A stretch of DNA of 64,000 bases from Bacteroidales bacterium (GTDB lineage Bacteria > Bacteroidota > Bacteroidia > Bacteroidales > Muribaculaceae). The position numbers were made by a program, and so were the translations under genes. Position 1 is the first letter of the stretch; each line of letters opens with the position of its first letter. The stretch is from NCBI GenBank assembly GCA_015060975.1, contig SUXI01000013.1:1-64000 (forward strand), written 5' to 3'. Positions 35,572-44,027 of the stretch are shown piece by piece. The notes beneath the pieces were generated by a model that was not told where the DNA came from, did no database searches, and was given only the letters and a program-made list of their open reading frames with translations.

Positions 35572-35874
35572 ATGCCGATAATAGAAATTACATCGTTGGA
35601 GAATGCGGGGGTGGAGGTGTTTACTTCGCTCACGGAGGCGCAGTTGCGAAATCGTATTGACCCGGAGAAGGGGGTGTTTATTGCTGAGAGCCCTAAGGTT
35701 ATCAATGTGGCTCTCAATGCGGGATATGAGCCTATTTCGCTGCTATGTGAACGGAAACATATCACGGGCAATGCTGCCGACTATGTGGCACGCATACCTA
35801 TGAGTCACGATGTGGATTCTCTCAACGTTGCCGCCGCTGCCGCAGTAGCCTTCTGACAACTCCGCACACGATAA
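35572..35874 (+). pseudogene. TrmH/SpoU-type RNA methyltransferase, internal deletion and nonsense mutation
   Basis: Starts as a normal N-terminal substrate-binding domain (EKGVFIAESPKVINVALNAG, LLCERKHI), then jumps at about residue 73 to the extreme C-terminus (PMSHDVDSLNVAAAAAVAF). The whole SPOUT catalytic knot between them is missing. A TGA follows AVAF where the family usually has Trp (AVAFWQLR); reading through gives QLRTR and a TAA at 35872. Both lesions support a dead gene. It keeps a higher C/G use than its neighbours. The 166 bp before it hold no supported gene. Confidence 0.75.
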
Positions 35875-35901
35875 TGCCAAGTCCCTATTTTGAAAATCCC
35901 A

Positions 35902-36010
35902 TGCCGATATCGGCAAAATAACCACAACTTCACCCTAATTTCACACACATTCTTGCCGATATCGGCAAAATATAGTAATTTTGCACTAAATTAATATTAT
36001 TTGCCGATAG
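35902..36010 (+). promoter_or_regulatory. fic promoter with two palindromic operators
   Basis: The 19-mer TGCCGATATCGGCAAAATA occurs at 35902-35920 and 35954-35972; the palindrome core TTGCCGATATCGGCAA is complete in the second copy. A half site TTGCCGATA lies at 36001-36009. TAATTTTG at 35976-35983 is the -7 box, and the second operator occupies its -33 region. A repressor bound here would block transcription. Confidence 0.8.
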
Positions 36011-36012
36011 AT

Positions 36013-36900
36013 ATGACCGATATTATATCAGTTAAAGAATTTGCACTGAAACATAATATTTCAGAACGTACAATTCGAAATTATTGTGCTTCAGGGAAAA
36101 TCAAAGGAGCATTTTTGACAGGTAAAACTTGGAACATTCCTTCTGATGCTCCAATCCCCAACTCTTCTCGAAAAAGAAACAAAACTACATTACTCGCCAC
36201 CTTGCGAGATCAGATGGAAACAAAACTAAAGGGTGGGATATATCATCGCATTCAAGTTGACCTTACTTACAATTCAAACCACATTGAGGGGAGCAAACTT
36301 TCGCACGACCAAACCCGATTTATTTTTGAAACAAACACTATAGGTCAATGCAACGAGAACCTTAATATTGATGACATCATCGAAACTACCAACCACTTTC
36401 GTTGCATCGATTTAATAATCGCCAATGTAAACAAAAAGCTGTCGGAACGTTTTATTAAAGAGTTACATAAAACTCTTAAATCCAACACCTTCCAGAGCAC
36501 CAAACAATGGTTTGCCGTTGGTGACTACAAACGCATGCCTAATGAAGTGGGAGGACAAGATACCACTGCTCCCGAAAACGTAGTTCAAGAGATAACGGAA
36601 TTATTGAATCAATATAATTTCATCAAAACAAAAAGTCTTGATGATATACTTGATTTCCATTTTCAATTTGAACGGATTCACCCTTTTCAAGATGGCAATG
36701 GTAGAATAGGCCGTTTGATAATGTTTAAAGAATGTCTTGCAAATGGAATTGTGCCATTTATTATAACCGACGAACTGAAATACTTCTACTATAGAGGATT
36801 GCAAAATTGGTCCAACATAAAAGAATTTCTTCGCGACACTTGCCTTTCGGCTCAGGACGATTTTAAAACGATTCTCGATTCTTTCAAAATCAAATATTAA
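36013..36900 (+). CDS. Fic-domain protein with N-terminal excisionase/MerR-like HTH
   Basis: 295 residues from ATG 36013; a TTG four codons upstream lies in the operator half site. Residues about 4-45 form an HTH (ISVKEFALKHNISERTIRNY ... GKTWNIP). The Fic core is intact: HPFQDGNGRIGR (223-234), the family HPFx(D/E)GNGRxxR motif, so AMPylation or related nucleotidyl transfer is expected. SNHIEG (88-93) matches the (S/T)xxxE(G/N) inhibitory helix placed N-terminal to the core (class II), so activity should be autoinhibited. The HTH and flanking palindromes suggest self-repression. No antitoxin gene is adjacent. Confidence 0.9.
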   Translation: MTDIISVKEFALKHNISERTIRNYCASGKIKGAFLTGKTWNIPSDAPIPNSSRKRNKTTLLATLRDQMETKLKGGIYHRIQVDLTYNSNHIEGSKLSHDQTRFIFETNTIGQCNENLNIDDIIETTNHFRCIDLIIANVNKKLSERFIKELHKTLKSNTFQSTKQWFAVGDYKRMPNEVGGQDTTAPENVVQEITELLNQYNFIKTKSLDDILDFHFQFERIHPFQDGNGRIGRLIMFKECLANGIVPFIITDELKYFYYRGLQNWSNIKEFLRDTCLSAQDDFKTILDSFKIKY

Positions 36901-36904
36901 ACCA

Positions 36905-37810
36905 ATGTTCGCTCACCGAAAATCAATAGGACATATTGCGTGCTTTATTGCATACGCTATTTTTGGGGTAAACATCATAGTGTGTAAAGACCTCACAAGT
37001 AGCAATGCCATTTCGCCTATCGCACTGTTTTGCTTGCGGTCGATTGGTGCAGGGGCAATCTTTTGGCTTATATCATGCTTCATGCCATCGGAGAAGGTGG
37101 AGCGCAAAGACTATCTGAAGATATTTGCCGCATCGGTGTTGGGATTTTTCCTCACCCAACTCACGTTTCTCATGGCAATACCCCTCATCACGCCACTCGA
37201 CTGCTCGATAGTGAGTTCGCTCTCCCCCATCTACACCATGATAATAGCCGCCATAGTGTTGCGTGAGCCTATCACCTTCAAAAAAACCGGAGGAGTGGCA
37301 TTGAGTTTGGTAGGCATTCTATACCTTATCCTCAACAGCACCACCGGCACCGGAGGCATCACACAATCACAACCCATAGGCATCATCTTGATGATACTCA
37401 ACAGTCTATGTTTCTCGCTCTACCTCGGCATATTCAAGCCCACTATCAGCCGCTACTCACCCATCACCTTTATGAAGTGGATATTCCTCTTCTCCACTAT
37501 CCTATCACTCCCCATTGCCGGCAGCGAGATTGTATCAATTGATTATGGCGCATTGCCTCACGCATTCATTTTCGAACTCTCGTTTCTCATCATCTTCGCC
37601 ACCTTTATCACCTACCTACTCATTTCCATTGGCCAACAACGCATACGCCCGACGCTCGTGAGTATGTATTCCTACGTGCAACCCATCATCGCCATTGTCA
37701 TCAGCATCTACATAGGCATGGACACCCTCAGTTGGCAAAAAGTCCTCGCCGCCGCAATGGTCTTTGGCGGTGTAATCCTCGTAACCCGCAGCCGCTCCGC
37801 AAAAGGATAA
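36905..37810 (+). CDS. EamA-family drug/metabolite transporter
   Basis: 301 residues with ten predicted helices in two EamA repeats (about 8-145 and 155-295). The second repeat ends TLVSMYSYVQPIIAIVISI, a DMT hallmark. It exports or imports a small metabolite; none can be named. It begins 4 nt after the fic stop and is probably co-transcribed, though the link is unlikely to be functional. Confidence 0.9.
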   Translation: MFAHRKSIGHIACFIAYAIFGVNIIVCKDLTSSNAISPIALFCLRSIGAGAIFWLISCFMPSEKVERKDYLKIFAASVLGFFLTQLTFLMAIPLITPLDCSIVSSLSPIYTMIIAAIVLREPITFKKTGGVALSLVGILYLILNSTTGTGGITQSQPIGIILMILNSLCFSLYLGIFKPTISRYSPITFMKWIFLFSTILSLPIAGSEIVSIDYGALPHAFIFELSFLIIFATFITYLLISIGQQRIRPTLVSMYSYVQPIIAIVISIYIGMDTLSWQKVLAAAMVFGGVILVTRSRSAKG

Positions 37811-37820
37811 AACCGACCTC

Positions 37821-38645
37821 CTATTTTTCTTCCGCTACATCGATGGCGAGGGTGGAGCCGAGGGGGATTTTCTTCCATGATGATTGGGGTGCATAGCGAT
37901 AGAAGGTGTGGCCGGTCATGATGCTTGTGCGCATCTGAAAGTTGCGATTGCAGAAGTTTTCAAGAAATTCAACGGCTATCACATAGTCACCTTTATCTAT
38001 CGCGATGGGCGTGGGTAACTGAAAGGTAAATCTACCATTTTCTATCGCATCTTTTGTGTAAAGGAATTGGTGCGACGACACAAGATTATTGGCGTATTTA
38101 TCTCCTTGCGTCTTGTAAAGATTCAATCTGAACGGCATACGCACGAGCATACTATCATTTTCCACAATAGCAAAACTCACATTCTTTATCCACGCTCGTT
38201 TCTTGGTTTTGAACTGCATACCCATCTCTTTTCCGGCACCACAATCACCCTCTACAACAAGAAACATCGACCCTTTTGCCGACTTTCGGCCATAATGTTT
38301 TGCCTTTGTTTCGATGGGCATCACCTCCACTTCGGGCAATGGATATTCGACCGCTTCGAGAGCAAACTCTTTGCATTTTCGTGCATCAGCCACACTCATT
38401 GTCAAATCACCATACCCCACGCAAGAGATTCGCAACGAATCGCTGTCGAGTTCCATAGGAACATCGAGCGAGAAATGCCCCACGGTGTCGGCGAGAGTGC
38501 CGAGAGTGCGTTCCACCACTCCCACCGACGCATATGCTATCGGCTCACGACTTTGAGCATCAATCACTGTTGCCTCAATCTTTTGGGCAAATGAGAAGTG
38601 TGTAGCCGCCACCACGACGGCTACCACGATAAAAAACTGTTTCAT
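37821..38645 (-). CDS. CarboxypepD_reg-like domain protein, exported
   Basis: 274 residues. Signal peptide (to about 20), then a carboxypeptidase-regulatory-like beta-sandwich (about 22-95: IEATVIDAQSREPIAYASVGVVERTLGTLAD read in pieces), common at the N-terminus of TonB-dependent receptors, but no barrel follows. The rest (about 120-270) is an unrecognised strand-rich domain. It probably sits in the periplasm. It lies 15 nt downstream of the XRE regulator gene and may be the last gene of that operon. Confidence 0.8.
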   Translation of the reverse strand: MKQFFIVVAVVVAATHFSFAQKIEATVIDAQSREPIAYASVGVVERTLGTLADTVGHFSLDVPMELDSDSLRISCVGYGDLTMSVADARKCKEFALEAVEYPLPEVEVMPIETKAKHYGRKSAKGSMFLVVEGDCGAGKEMGMQFKTKKRAWIKNVSFAIVENDSMLVRMPFRLNLYKTQGDKYANNLVSSHQFLYTKDAIENGRFTFQLPTPIAIDKGDYVIAVEFLENFCNRNFQMRTSIMTGHTFYRYAPQSSWKKIPLGSTLAIDVAEEK

Positions 38646-38660
38646 TTCTATTCTATGCTT

Positions 38661-38873
38661 TTATTCTTCGTCGGCACGATATTCTATAATATCGGCAGGT
38701 TGGCAATCGAGAGCCTTGCAAATGGCGTCGAGCGTTGAAAAACGTATCGCCTTTGCCTTTCCGGTTTTCAATATCGAGAGATTGGCGATTGTGATGCCCA
38801 CTCGTTCCGACAGCTCATTGAGCGACATTTTGCGTCGCGCCATCATCACATCAAGATTTATTATTATAGCCAT
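38661..38873 (-). CDS. XRE-family HTH regulator (short, YozG-like)
   Basis: 70 residues, essentially one Cro/CI helix-turn-helix: ARRKMSLNELSERVGITIANLSILK and TLDAICKALDCQPADIIEY. This small class typically pairs with a DUF2975 membrane protein, exactly as seen here. TATCGAA-A-TTCGATA at the upstream promoter is a candidate operator for it. Confidence 0.9.
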   Translation of the reverse strand: MAIIINLDVMMARRKMSLNELSERVGITIANLSILKTGKAKAIRFSTLDAICKALDCQPADIIEYRADEE

Positions 38874-38891
38874 AGTCCGTGTCCTCCCCTG

Positions 38892-39365
38892 TTAGATTGT
38901 CAAGTTATTCTCTTCGGCCACATCGGTAGCCACTCGATAAAGAAATGAAAACACAAAAGCAATAACAGGAACGCCAACCATGGTACCATCAACAACGATT
39001 TGCGTCAACTCCTTTGCGTATATCATTTCGGGGAGATTTGTGGCACAAAAATCATAAAACACCCACACAACACCCCACCACAATATAAGCTTCCAACAGC
39101 CGGGCTTAAACATTACGCCTTGCTTAAGGCTTCGCAACTGCATTACTAAAAATATCGTTTGGATAGCAATCAACGCAAGAGCGAGCACCGAATAGCCTAT
39201 CACAATCGACCACCGCAATATATAATGCTCGTCATTCAACACACTCGCATCACCCATAAGAGTAATAATCGTGCGACCCACAGTCCAATAAATCCAACAC
39301 AAAGCCACAATCGTAGCGAAGATTGCTAACGGCAAAATTTGATGATAATACTTTTTTGAGTCCAT
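38892..39365 (-). CDS. DUF2975 membrane protein
   Basis: 157 residues from the ATG at 39365 (MDSKKYYHQ), four predicted helices, with the DUF2975 pattern (charged loop SLKQGVMFKP after helix 3). The XRE regulator starts 18 nt downstream. The pair may act as a membrane sensor and DNA-binding partner; that is inferred from its recurrence in many genomes, not shown here. Confidence 0.85.
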   Translation of the reverse strand: MDSKKYYHQILPLAIFATIVALCWIYWTVGRTIITLMGDASVLNDEHYILRWSIVIGYSVLALALIAIQTIFLVMQLRSLKQGVMFKPGCWKLILWWGVVWVFYDFCATNLPEMIYAKELTQIVVDGTMVGVPVIAFVFSFLYRVATDVAEENNLTI

Positions 39366-39610
39366 AATAAAATAATTTTTCGGGTTATACATTTTTCAAG
39401 GGCATCATTCTTTTTTATCAGATTTACACTCTGCCCCATTCTCTCATTCCGATACACATTCCATAGCCAAGGATACTGTCCCTCTGTTTGCAATGCAAAT
39501 AGGGGGACGAGGCGCATAGCGCCGGAGGGGGTTAATTCCTCTGCAATGTAATCTGTTTCTAAAAAGCATTCCCAAATGACCACGCGTGCAAAATCAGCCA
39601 GAATTGCCAT
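39326..39610 (-). CDS. Doubtful small ORF ahead of DUF2975
   Basis: A 94-codon frame with no recognised domain begins just after the palindrome and -7 box (leader about 12 nt) and overlaps the DUF2975 start by 40 nt in another frame. Its middle encodes LTPSGAMRLVPLFALQ from a DNA stretch with a perfect GGCGC-TAT-GCGCC hairpin, which looks more like an intergenic repeat than coding sequence. Confidence 0.2.
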   Translation of the reverse strand: MAILADFARVVIWECFLETDYIAEELTPSGAMRLVPLFALQTEGQYPWLWNVYRNERMGQSVNLIKKNDALEKCITRKIILLWTQKSIIIKFCR

Positions 39611-39611
39611 T

Positions 39612-39680
39612 TATCGAAATTCGATATGCAAATATATAATCAATTTATTGAGAAACAATAAATATTATCGAAATTTTAAT
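39612..39680 (-). promoter_or_regulatory. Promoter and palindromic operator of the DUF2975/XRE operon
   Basis: -7 TATATTTG on the minus strand (39636-39629). The 15-bp palindrome TATCGAA-A-TTCGATA (39612-39626) covers the predicted start of transcription. Half sites (TATCGAAA near 39666 and TATCG near 39687) lie on the other side of the promoter. Confidence 0.65.
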
Positions 39681-39726
39681 ATTTTTTATCGTTTTTCAAT
39701 AAAAAAATCTCCTAATTAATACAAGA

Positions 39727-39784
39727 CCGGGCTTATCCCCTATGAGGCTAAACCCGGCTATATACTAATCAACCCATTCGGGTT
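39727..39784 (-). terminator. Weak hairpins downstream of the flavin reductase gene
   Basis: CCGGG/CCCGG (39727 onward) and AACCC-attc-GGGTT (39771-39784). They lie within 100 nt of the stop codon and could end the four-gene operon; both stems are short. Confidence 0.35.
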
Positions 39785-39821
39785 ATTATTGTTATTAAGA
39801 TTGTTAATTTCCCCTTCCTCG

Positions 39822-40382
39822 TTATTTCAATTTTTTGCCATCGGCGAAGGCGTGGCCGGCGGGGGTGCCGAGGGGGAGGTAGTGGTGACCGATGGGGTCA
39901 TAGGTGATGGGGTTGAGAAGCGACACGTCGATTTTGCCGTCGGCGGTGAGAATTCGTTCATCGGCCGACACGTTGACAATGCGTCCCACCATGTGGCAAG
40001 TTTCCTCGTCATACGACACCAACTCACATTCCACCGTCATGGGCAGTTGGTCGATTATCGGTGCGTTGACAAATTCCGACTTTGTAGCGGTAAACCCGGC
40101 CTTGGCAAACTTGTCGGGTTCCTTGTTCCCCGACACAATCCCCACATAGTCACATTCCACCACCTTGTCGGCAGTGGCCATGCTCACGGTGAATGCACGT
40201 GTGGCAAGAATATTTTTTGTGGTCTTATGCCCTTCCGAAAGGCACACACATATCATATCGTCGGTATAGACACCGCCCCATGCCGCATTCATAGCATTGG
40301 GCACACCATTTTCATCATACGCCGCCACGATAAACACCGGCATAGGATATAACCATGTCTTTACTCCAAAATTCTTTCTCAT
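39822..40382 (-). CDS. Flavoredoxin-type flavin reductase
   Basis: 186 residues from MRKNFGVKTW; longer starts at 40409 or 40445 would overlap or abut the upstream gene. The FMN-binding split-barrel pattern NAMNAAWGGVYTDDMICVCLS ... AFTVSMATADKV is clear. Such proteins bind FMN and reduce it or act as electron carriers. Last gene of the four-gene cluster. Confidence 0.88.
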   Translation of the reverse strand: MRKNFGVKTWLYPMPVFIVAAYDENGVPNAMNAAWGGVYTDDMICVCLSEGHKTTKNILATRAFTVSMATADKVVECDYVGIVSGNKEPDKFAKAGFTATKSEFVNAPIIDQLPMTVECELVSYDEETCHMVGRIVNVSADERILTADGKIDVSLLNPITYDPIGHHYLPLGTPAGHAFADGKKLK

Positions 40383-40444
40383 AGTTTCTCTACTTTCATT
40401 TTTGTTCATTATGCCTATTCTGTCGAAATACTTCGCATTCCGCA

Positions 40445-40759
40445 CTAAATATCCTCGTTTTCAATTGCTTCGATGTAGAAGCTCACAGGGCGGAAGCCGT
40501 CGGGGCATGAAATCATAGCCGAATAGCGATCCTTCATCCAATCGTCAAAGAAGTCGCCTCGACCACGGGCAAGAGTTTTCACATATAGCTCCATTATTTC
40601 CCAAGCCCAATCGCATAATCCGGCAGGTCTTTCTCCATTTTCCGAAATCCACACTTGTCCTTCCTTAATTTTGCAATCAAACTCCTTTGATCTCTCATAT
40701 TTTGCAGCCAAATCATCATGGTTCACCTTGCGTATCGCTGTAATTCTTACCTTTTTCAT
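40445..40759 (-). CDS. TIGR04076-family small protein
   Basis: 104 residues with the TIGR04076 pattern: VRITAIRKVNHDDLA, CKIKEGQVWISENGERPAGLCDWAW, ISCPDGFRPVSFYIEA. The conserved Cys residues suggest metal or redox chemistry, but no function is known. It is often found beside flavin reductases, as here. Confidence 0.82.
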   Translation of the reverse strand: MKKVRITAIRKVNHDDLAAKYERSKEFDCKIKEGQVWISENGERPAGLCDWAWEIMELYVKTLARGRGDFFDDWMKDRYSAMISCPDGFRPVSFYIEAIENEDI

Positions 40760-40787
40760 AGCTAATAATTTTAAGGGAATTATATTG

Positions 40788-41357
40788 TTACTTTAATTTC
40801 TTTATCACTCGGCACGGATTTCCCACAGCCACACAATGGGCGGGAATATCCTTCACCACCACACTGCCGGCACCAATGGTAGCCCCCTCGCCTATCGTCA
40901 CTCCCGGCACAATCACCACATTGGCACCAATCCACACATTATTGCCAATCGTCACCGGACGTGCATATTCGAGCCCCTTGTTGCGTTGCTCCACATCGAG
41001 AGGGTGTCCCGAAGTGTAGATGCCGCAATTAGGAGCCATAAACACATTATCGCCAATCGTCACCGGAGCCTCATCGAGTATCACCAAGTTGTGATTGGCA
41101 TAAAAATTCTCGCCCAAAAAGATATTATAACCATAGTCGCACCAAAACGACGGCTCGATTGTGAAATTCTCGCCACAACGGCCAAACAACCCTCGCAACA
41201 CCTCACCACGCTGTGGAGTGTCGTAGGGCAACGAGTTATATCGTTGGCACACGGTTTTACATCTATTGCGCTCTGCTATGAGTTCTTCGTTATAATTGGC
41301 ATCGTATAGCTCGCCACGAAGCATTTTATCTTTTTCCGATAGCTGTTCCATAGTCAT
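40788..41357 (-). CDS. Maltose/galactoside O-acetyltransferase
   Basis: 189 residues with an N-terminal Mac domain ([19 protein letters not shown]) and left-handed hexapeptide repeats (about 60-180; [19 protein letters not shown] with the catalytic His). It acetylates a sugar with acetyl-CoA. It starts 11 nt after the patatin gene. Confidence 0.93.
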   Translation of the reverse strand: MTMEQLSEKDKMLRGELYDANYNEELIAERNRCKTVCQRYNSLPYDTPQRGEVLRGLFGRCGENFTIEPSFWCDYGYNIFLGENFYANHNLVILDEAPVTIGDNVFMAPNCGIYTSGHPLDVEQRNKGLEYARPVTIGNNVWIGANVVIVPGVTIGEGATIGAGSVVVKDIPAHCVAVGNPCRVIKKLK

Positions 41358-41368
41358 TAACTTAGTTT

Positions 41369-42223
41369 CTACTTTTCAAAAATCACCTTTGAGGCCAATT
41401 CATACCCCTCGTTATAAAGGTCGAGGAGCTTCGATGTGTCGCGCTCCATGCGGTCAACCACAATGGGGCGTTGAGGACGTATCACCGTCAATTCGCCCGC
41501 ATCTTCGAGTCGTTCCACCAATTCGAGCTGCTCATTATACACTCGACTGCGATTGCGTATCGCCTCACGCAACGCCGGATATTTGCGATAAATCAACGGG
41601 GGTACAAAAGCCGATTTGTGGGGCTTGCGATAACCACAGTTGCGAGTCACCACCACCACATTATTGTCATACCCCAATTCCCGGGCACGGAGCAACGGAA
41701 TGGAATCGGCAATGCCGCCATCGAGCATCGGTTGACCATCAACATAGGCTATGGGACACACAAACGGCAAACTGCTCGACGCTCTCACTATGTCGATGAT
41801 GCGCTCGGGCGATTGCTTCTCCTCAAAGTAGCACGCACAGCCTGTTTCGCAACTCGTCGTCACCATCTCATACCGCTCGGGGCATTGAGCATACCCCTCA
41901 TAGTCATACGGAATAATCTCATTGGGAAACGTGTCGAACAACAAATCAAAATCCATGATATTTCGCTTTGTCAACAGATAGCGGAACCCAATGTAACGAT
42001 ACTTCTCGAGCAAATCGATATTGCTATACTTCGCACGGCCACGCTGACGCGACAGATACGAGAGTCCGTTGCAAGCCCCGGCACTTACCCCTATCGAATA
42101 AGGGAACCTGATGCCACGATCCATGAAGTTGTCGAGCACACCGCAGGTAAACACCCCGCGCATGCCTCCACCCTCAAGCACAAGCCCCGACCGCTCATTC
42201 AATATCACTCGCTTTTCATCCAT
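41369..42223 (-). CDS. Patatin-like phospholipase
   Basis: 284 residues from the ATG at 42223. The oxyanion motif GGGMRG (18-23), nucleophile Ser47 in GVSAG, and dyad Asp in DGGIADSIP are intact. Serine lipid acyl hydrolase, cytoplasmic with no signal peptide. A GTG two codons upstream overlaps the -7 box TATCTTTG (42236-42229), so translation from 42223 would be almost leaderless. First gene of patatin-maa-TIGR04076-flavin reductase, all on the minus strand. Confidence 0.9.
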   Translation of the reverse strand: MDEKRVILNERSGLVLEGGGMRGVFTCGVLDNFMDRGIRFPYSIGVSAGACNGLSYLSRQRGRAKYSNIDLLEKYRYIGFRYLLTKRNIMDFDLLFDTFPNEIIPYDYEGYAQCPERYEMVTTSCETGCACYFEEKQSPERIIDIVRASSSLPFVCPIAYVDGQPMLDGGIADSIPLLRARELGYDNNVVVVTRNCGYRKPHKSAFVPPLIYRKYPALREAIRNRSRVYNEQLELVERLEDAGELTVIRPQRPIVVDRMERDTSKLLDLYNEGYELASKVIFEK

Positions 42224-42336
42224 AATCACAAAGATACAACAATCTGAAGATTTAATGTTCTAAAAATAGGAACAAACATTATCTTTTATCTAAAAAAATA
42301 ATGTTAAAATAAATTTTAAATATTTTCTTTTTTTAT

Positions 42337-42344
42337 TAGCTTTG
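42337..42344 (+). promoter_or_regulatory. -7 box of the symporter gene
   Basis: TAGCTTTG matches TAnnTTTG 26 nt before the ATG; no clear -33 element. The region 42230-42369 is the divergent promoter between patatin and the symporter and holds nothing else recognisable. Confidence 0.5.
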
Positions 42345-42369
42345 TCAACAAATATATTACTATAAACTC

Positions 42370-43539
42370 ATGAAATTCATGAAGACCAATTTACTAACTC
42401 GTATTTTAATTGCCATAATACTTGGCATAGGCGCCGGCATCATACTCCCTCATACTATCGCACGCGTTTTTGTCACGTTCAATTCTTTTTTCAGTGAATT
42501 TTTAGGGTTTGCAATTCCTCTTATAATATTAGGATTTGTGACTCCGTCAATTGCCGACATCGGCTCACGAGCGGGAAAAGTGTTATTCGCAACAGTTTGC
42601 ATAGCTTATAGCATGACACTCTTTGCCGGATTTTGTTCTTATTTTGTGAGCGACACCTTCTTCCCCTCTTTAATATCAACACAAGCCGGAACTCGTATAG
42701 CCGAAGATGCGTCACTCGCTCCTTATTTTACTATTACAATCCCACCATTAATGAATGTAATGACCGCCCTTATATTAGCATTCACTTTAGGTATTGGGTG
42801 CGCCAAATTATCATCAGACTATTTGCGTAATGCTATAACCGATTTTCACGGCATCATAAACATGGTAATTACCAAAATTATCATACCACTTTTGCCGATT
42901 TACATCTTTGGGATATTTCTAAATATGACAATTTCGGGTCAAGTGGGTGGCATCATCACCACTTTCGCAAAAATCATTGCAGTAATATTTGCCCTTCACA
43001 TTGGCATATTGATTTTTCAATATTGTATCGCATCGTTTTTCAGCGGCAAAAATCCGTTTAAATCACTTGCCACTATGATGCCAGCATATTTCACAGCCCT
43101 CGGCACACAATCATCGGCAGCGACAATTCCGGTAACACTACGCCAAACAATCAAAACCGGAGTAAATGAAGATATAGCAGGGTTCGTGATACCACTTTGC
43201 GCAACAATACACATGAGTGGTAGCACATTAAAAATAGTAGCCTGCGCATTAGCATTAATGCTCACAAATAATATAGCGTACAATTTTTCAATATTTGCCG
43301 GATTTATATGCATGTTAGGAATCACCATTGTTGCCGCACCGGGAGTACCGGGGGGCGCAATCATGGCATCTTTAGGGTTACTTAGCTCAATACTTGGATT
43401 TAGCGATGCCGATAATGCATTAATGATTTCACTCTACATTGCCATGGATAGCTTTGGCACCGCATGTAACGTAACAGGCGATGGAGCGATAGCTCAAATC
43501 ATCAACCGCATTTTCAAAAAAAACAATATGCTACATTAA
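42370..43539 (+). CDS. Dicarboxylate/amino acid:cation symporter (DAACS family)
   Basis: 389 residues with the DAACS fold: eight helices and two re-entrant hairpins; SSAATIPVTLRQT (hairpin 1 region) and MSGSTLKIVACAL (NMDGT-like helix 7 position, here HMSGS), then GAIMASLGLLSS (hairpin 2). It imports glutamate, aspartate, serine or dicarboxylates with Na+ or H+. The altered NMDGT-like motif leaves specificity open. Confidence 0.88.
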   Translation: MKFMKTNLLTRILIAIILGIGAGIILPHTIARVFVTFNSFFSEFLGFAIPLIILGFVTPSIADIGSRAGKVLFATVCIAYSMTLFAGFCSYFVSDTFFPSLISTQAGTRIAEDASLAPYFTITIPPLMNVMTALILAFTLGIGCAKLSSDYLRNAITDFHGIINMVITKIIIPLLPIYIFGIFLNMTISGQVGGIITTFAKIIAVIFALHIGILIFQYCIASFFSGKNPFKSLATMMPAYFTALGTQSSAATIPVTLRQTIKTGVNEDIAGFVIPLCATIHMSGSTLKIVACALALMLTNNIAYNFSIFAGFICMLGITIVAAPGVPGGAIMASLGLLSSILGFSDADNALMISLYIAMDSFGTACNVTGDGAIAQIINRIFKKNNMLH

Positions 43540-43596
43540 CAAATGTGGCATCCCAAATATTTCAATTTTGGCACACCACCTTGTCTTTTTTGACAT

Positions 43597-43629
43597 AAAA
43601 AAAGCTGACCCTTGGCCAGCTAATTTTTT
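43597..43629 (+). terminator. Bidirectional terminator between symporter and small lipoprotein genes
   Basis: AGCTG-a-CC/GG-c-CAGCT stem (43603-43610 with 43614-43621), with A run upstream and T run downstream, so it serves both convergent genes. Confidence 0.8.
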
Positions 43630-43649
43630 CCTTCGCTGTAAAGCGTAAA

Positions 43650-43847
43650 TTAAGCAACTACAGAATCAGCTTTAGCTGAATCGCAAGCAGCAGAATCGCA
43701 AGCAGCAGAGTCACAAGCAGCTGAATCAACAGCAACTACAGAATCAGCAGCAACTGAATCAGTAGCAGCAGCTTCAGTTTTAGAACCACCGCAAGAGAAC
43801 AAAGATACGCTGAATACTACAGCAAGTAATAAAACTAACTTTTTCAT
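43650..43847 (-). CDS. Small lipoprotein with CDSAA repeats
   Basis: 65 residues. A lipoprotein signal ends at Cys19 (SLFSCGG). The mature part is only about 47 residues of Ala, Asp, Ser, Val with three CDSAA pentapeptides (Cys45, Cys50, Cys55) and similar DSVAA units. It has a perfect promoter, so it is probably abundant. No homology is recognised; function unknown. Confidence 0.75.
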   Translation of the reverse strand: MKKLVLLLAVVFSVSLFSCGGSKTEAAATDSVAADSVVAVDSAACDSAACDSAACDSAKADSVVA

Positions 43848-43897
43848 TTTTTTCTAGATTAAATAATAAAACATTTTTTTTTGCTTCAAAAACGGTA

Positions 43898-43928
43898 CAA
43901 AGGTAATACTAATTTCCGAACTACCAAA
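43898..43928 (-). promoter_or_regulatory. Promoter of the small CDSAA lipoprotein
   Basis: TTTG (43928-43925), 19-nt spacer, TACCTTTG (43905-43898): a perfect Bacteroidetes match with a leader of about 45 nt. Confidence 0.8.
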
Positions 43929-44027
43929 CAAAATTTATATCTTTTTCAAATATTTTTTTTGTGGCTCAAAAAAAATCAAAAAATTAGTATAATTTTTGCA
44001 CATTTATTTAACATTTGTGTATAAATT

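Noticed and set aside
35415-35660. 81-codon frame before the methyltransferase remnant
   Set aside because: No signal, no domain, and it overlaps the remnant in another frame.
39484-39550. GC-rich hairpin GGCGC-TAT-GCGCC considered as a terminator
   Set aside because: No T run follows on either strand and it lies within the leader of the DUF2975 operon; left as an unexplained repeat-like stretch.
41471-42247. 258-codon frame antisense to the patatin gene
   Set aside because: Opposite a well-supported patatin; no recognisable domain.
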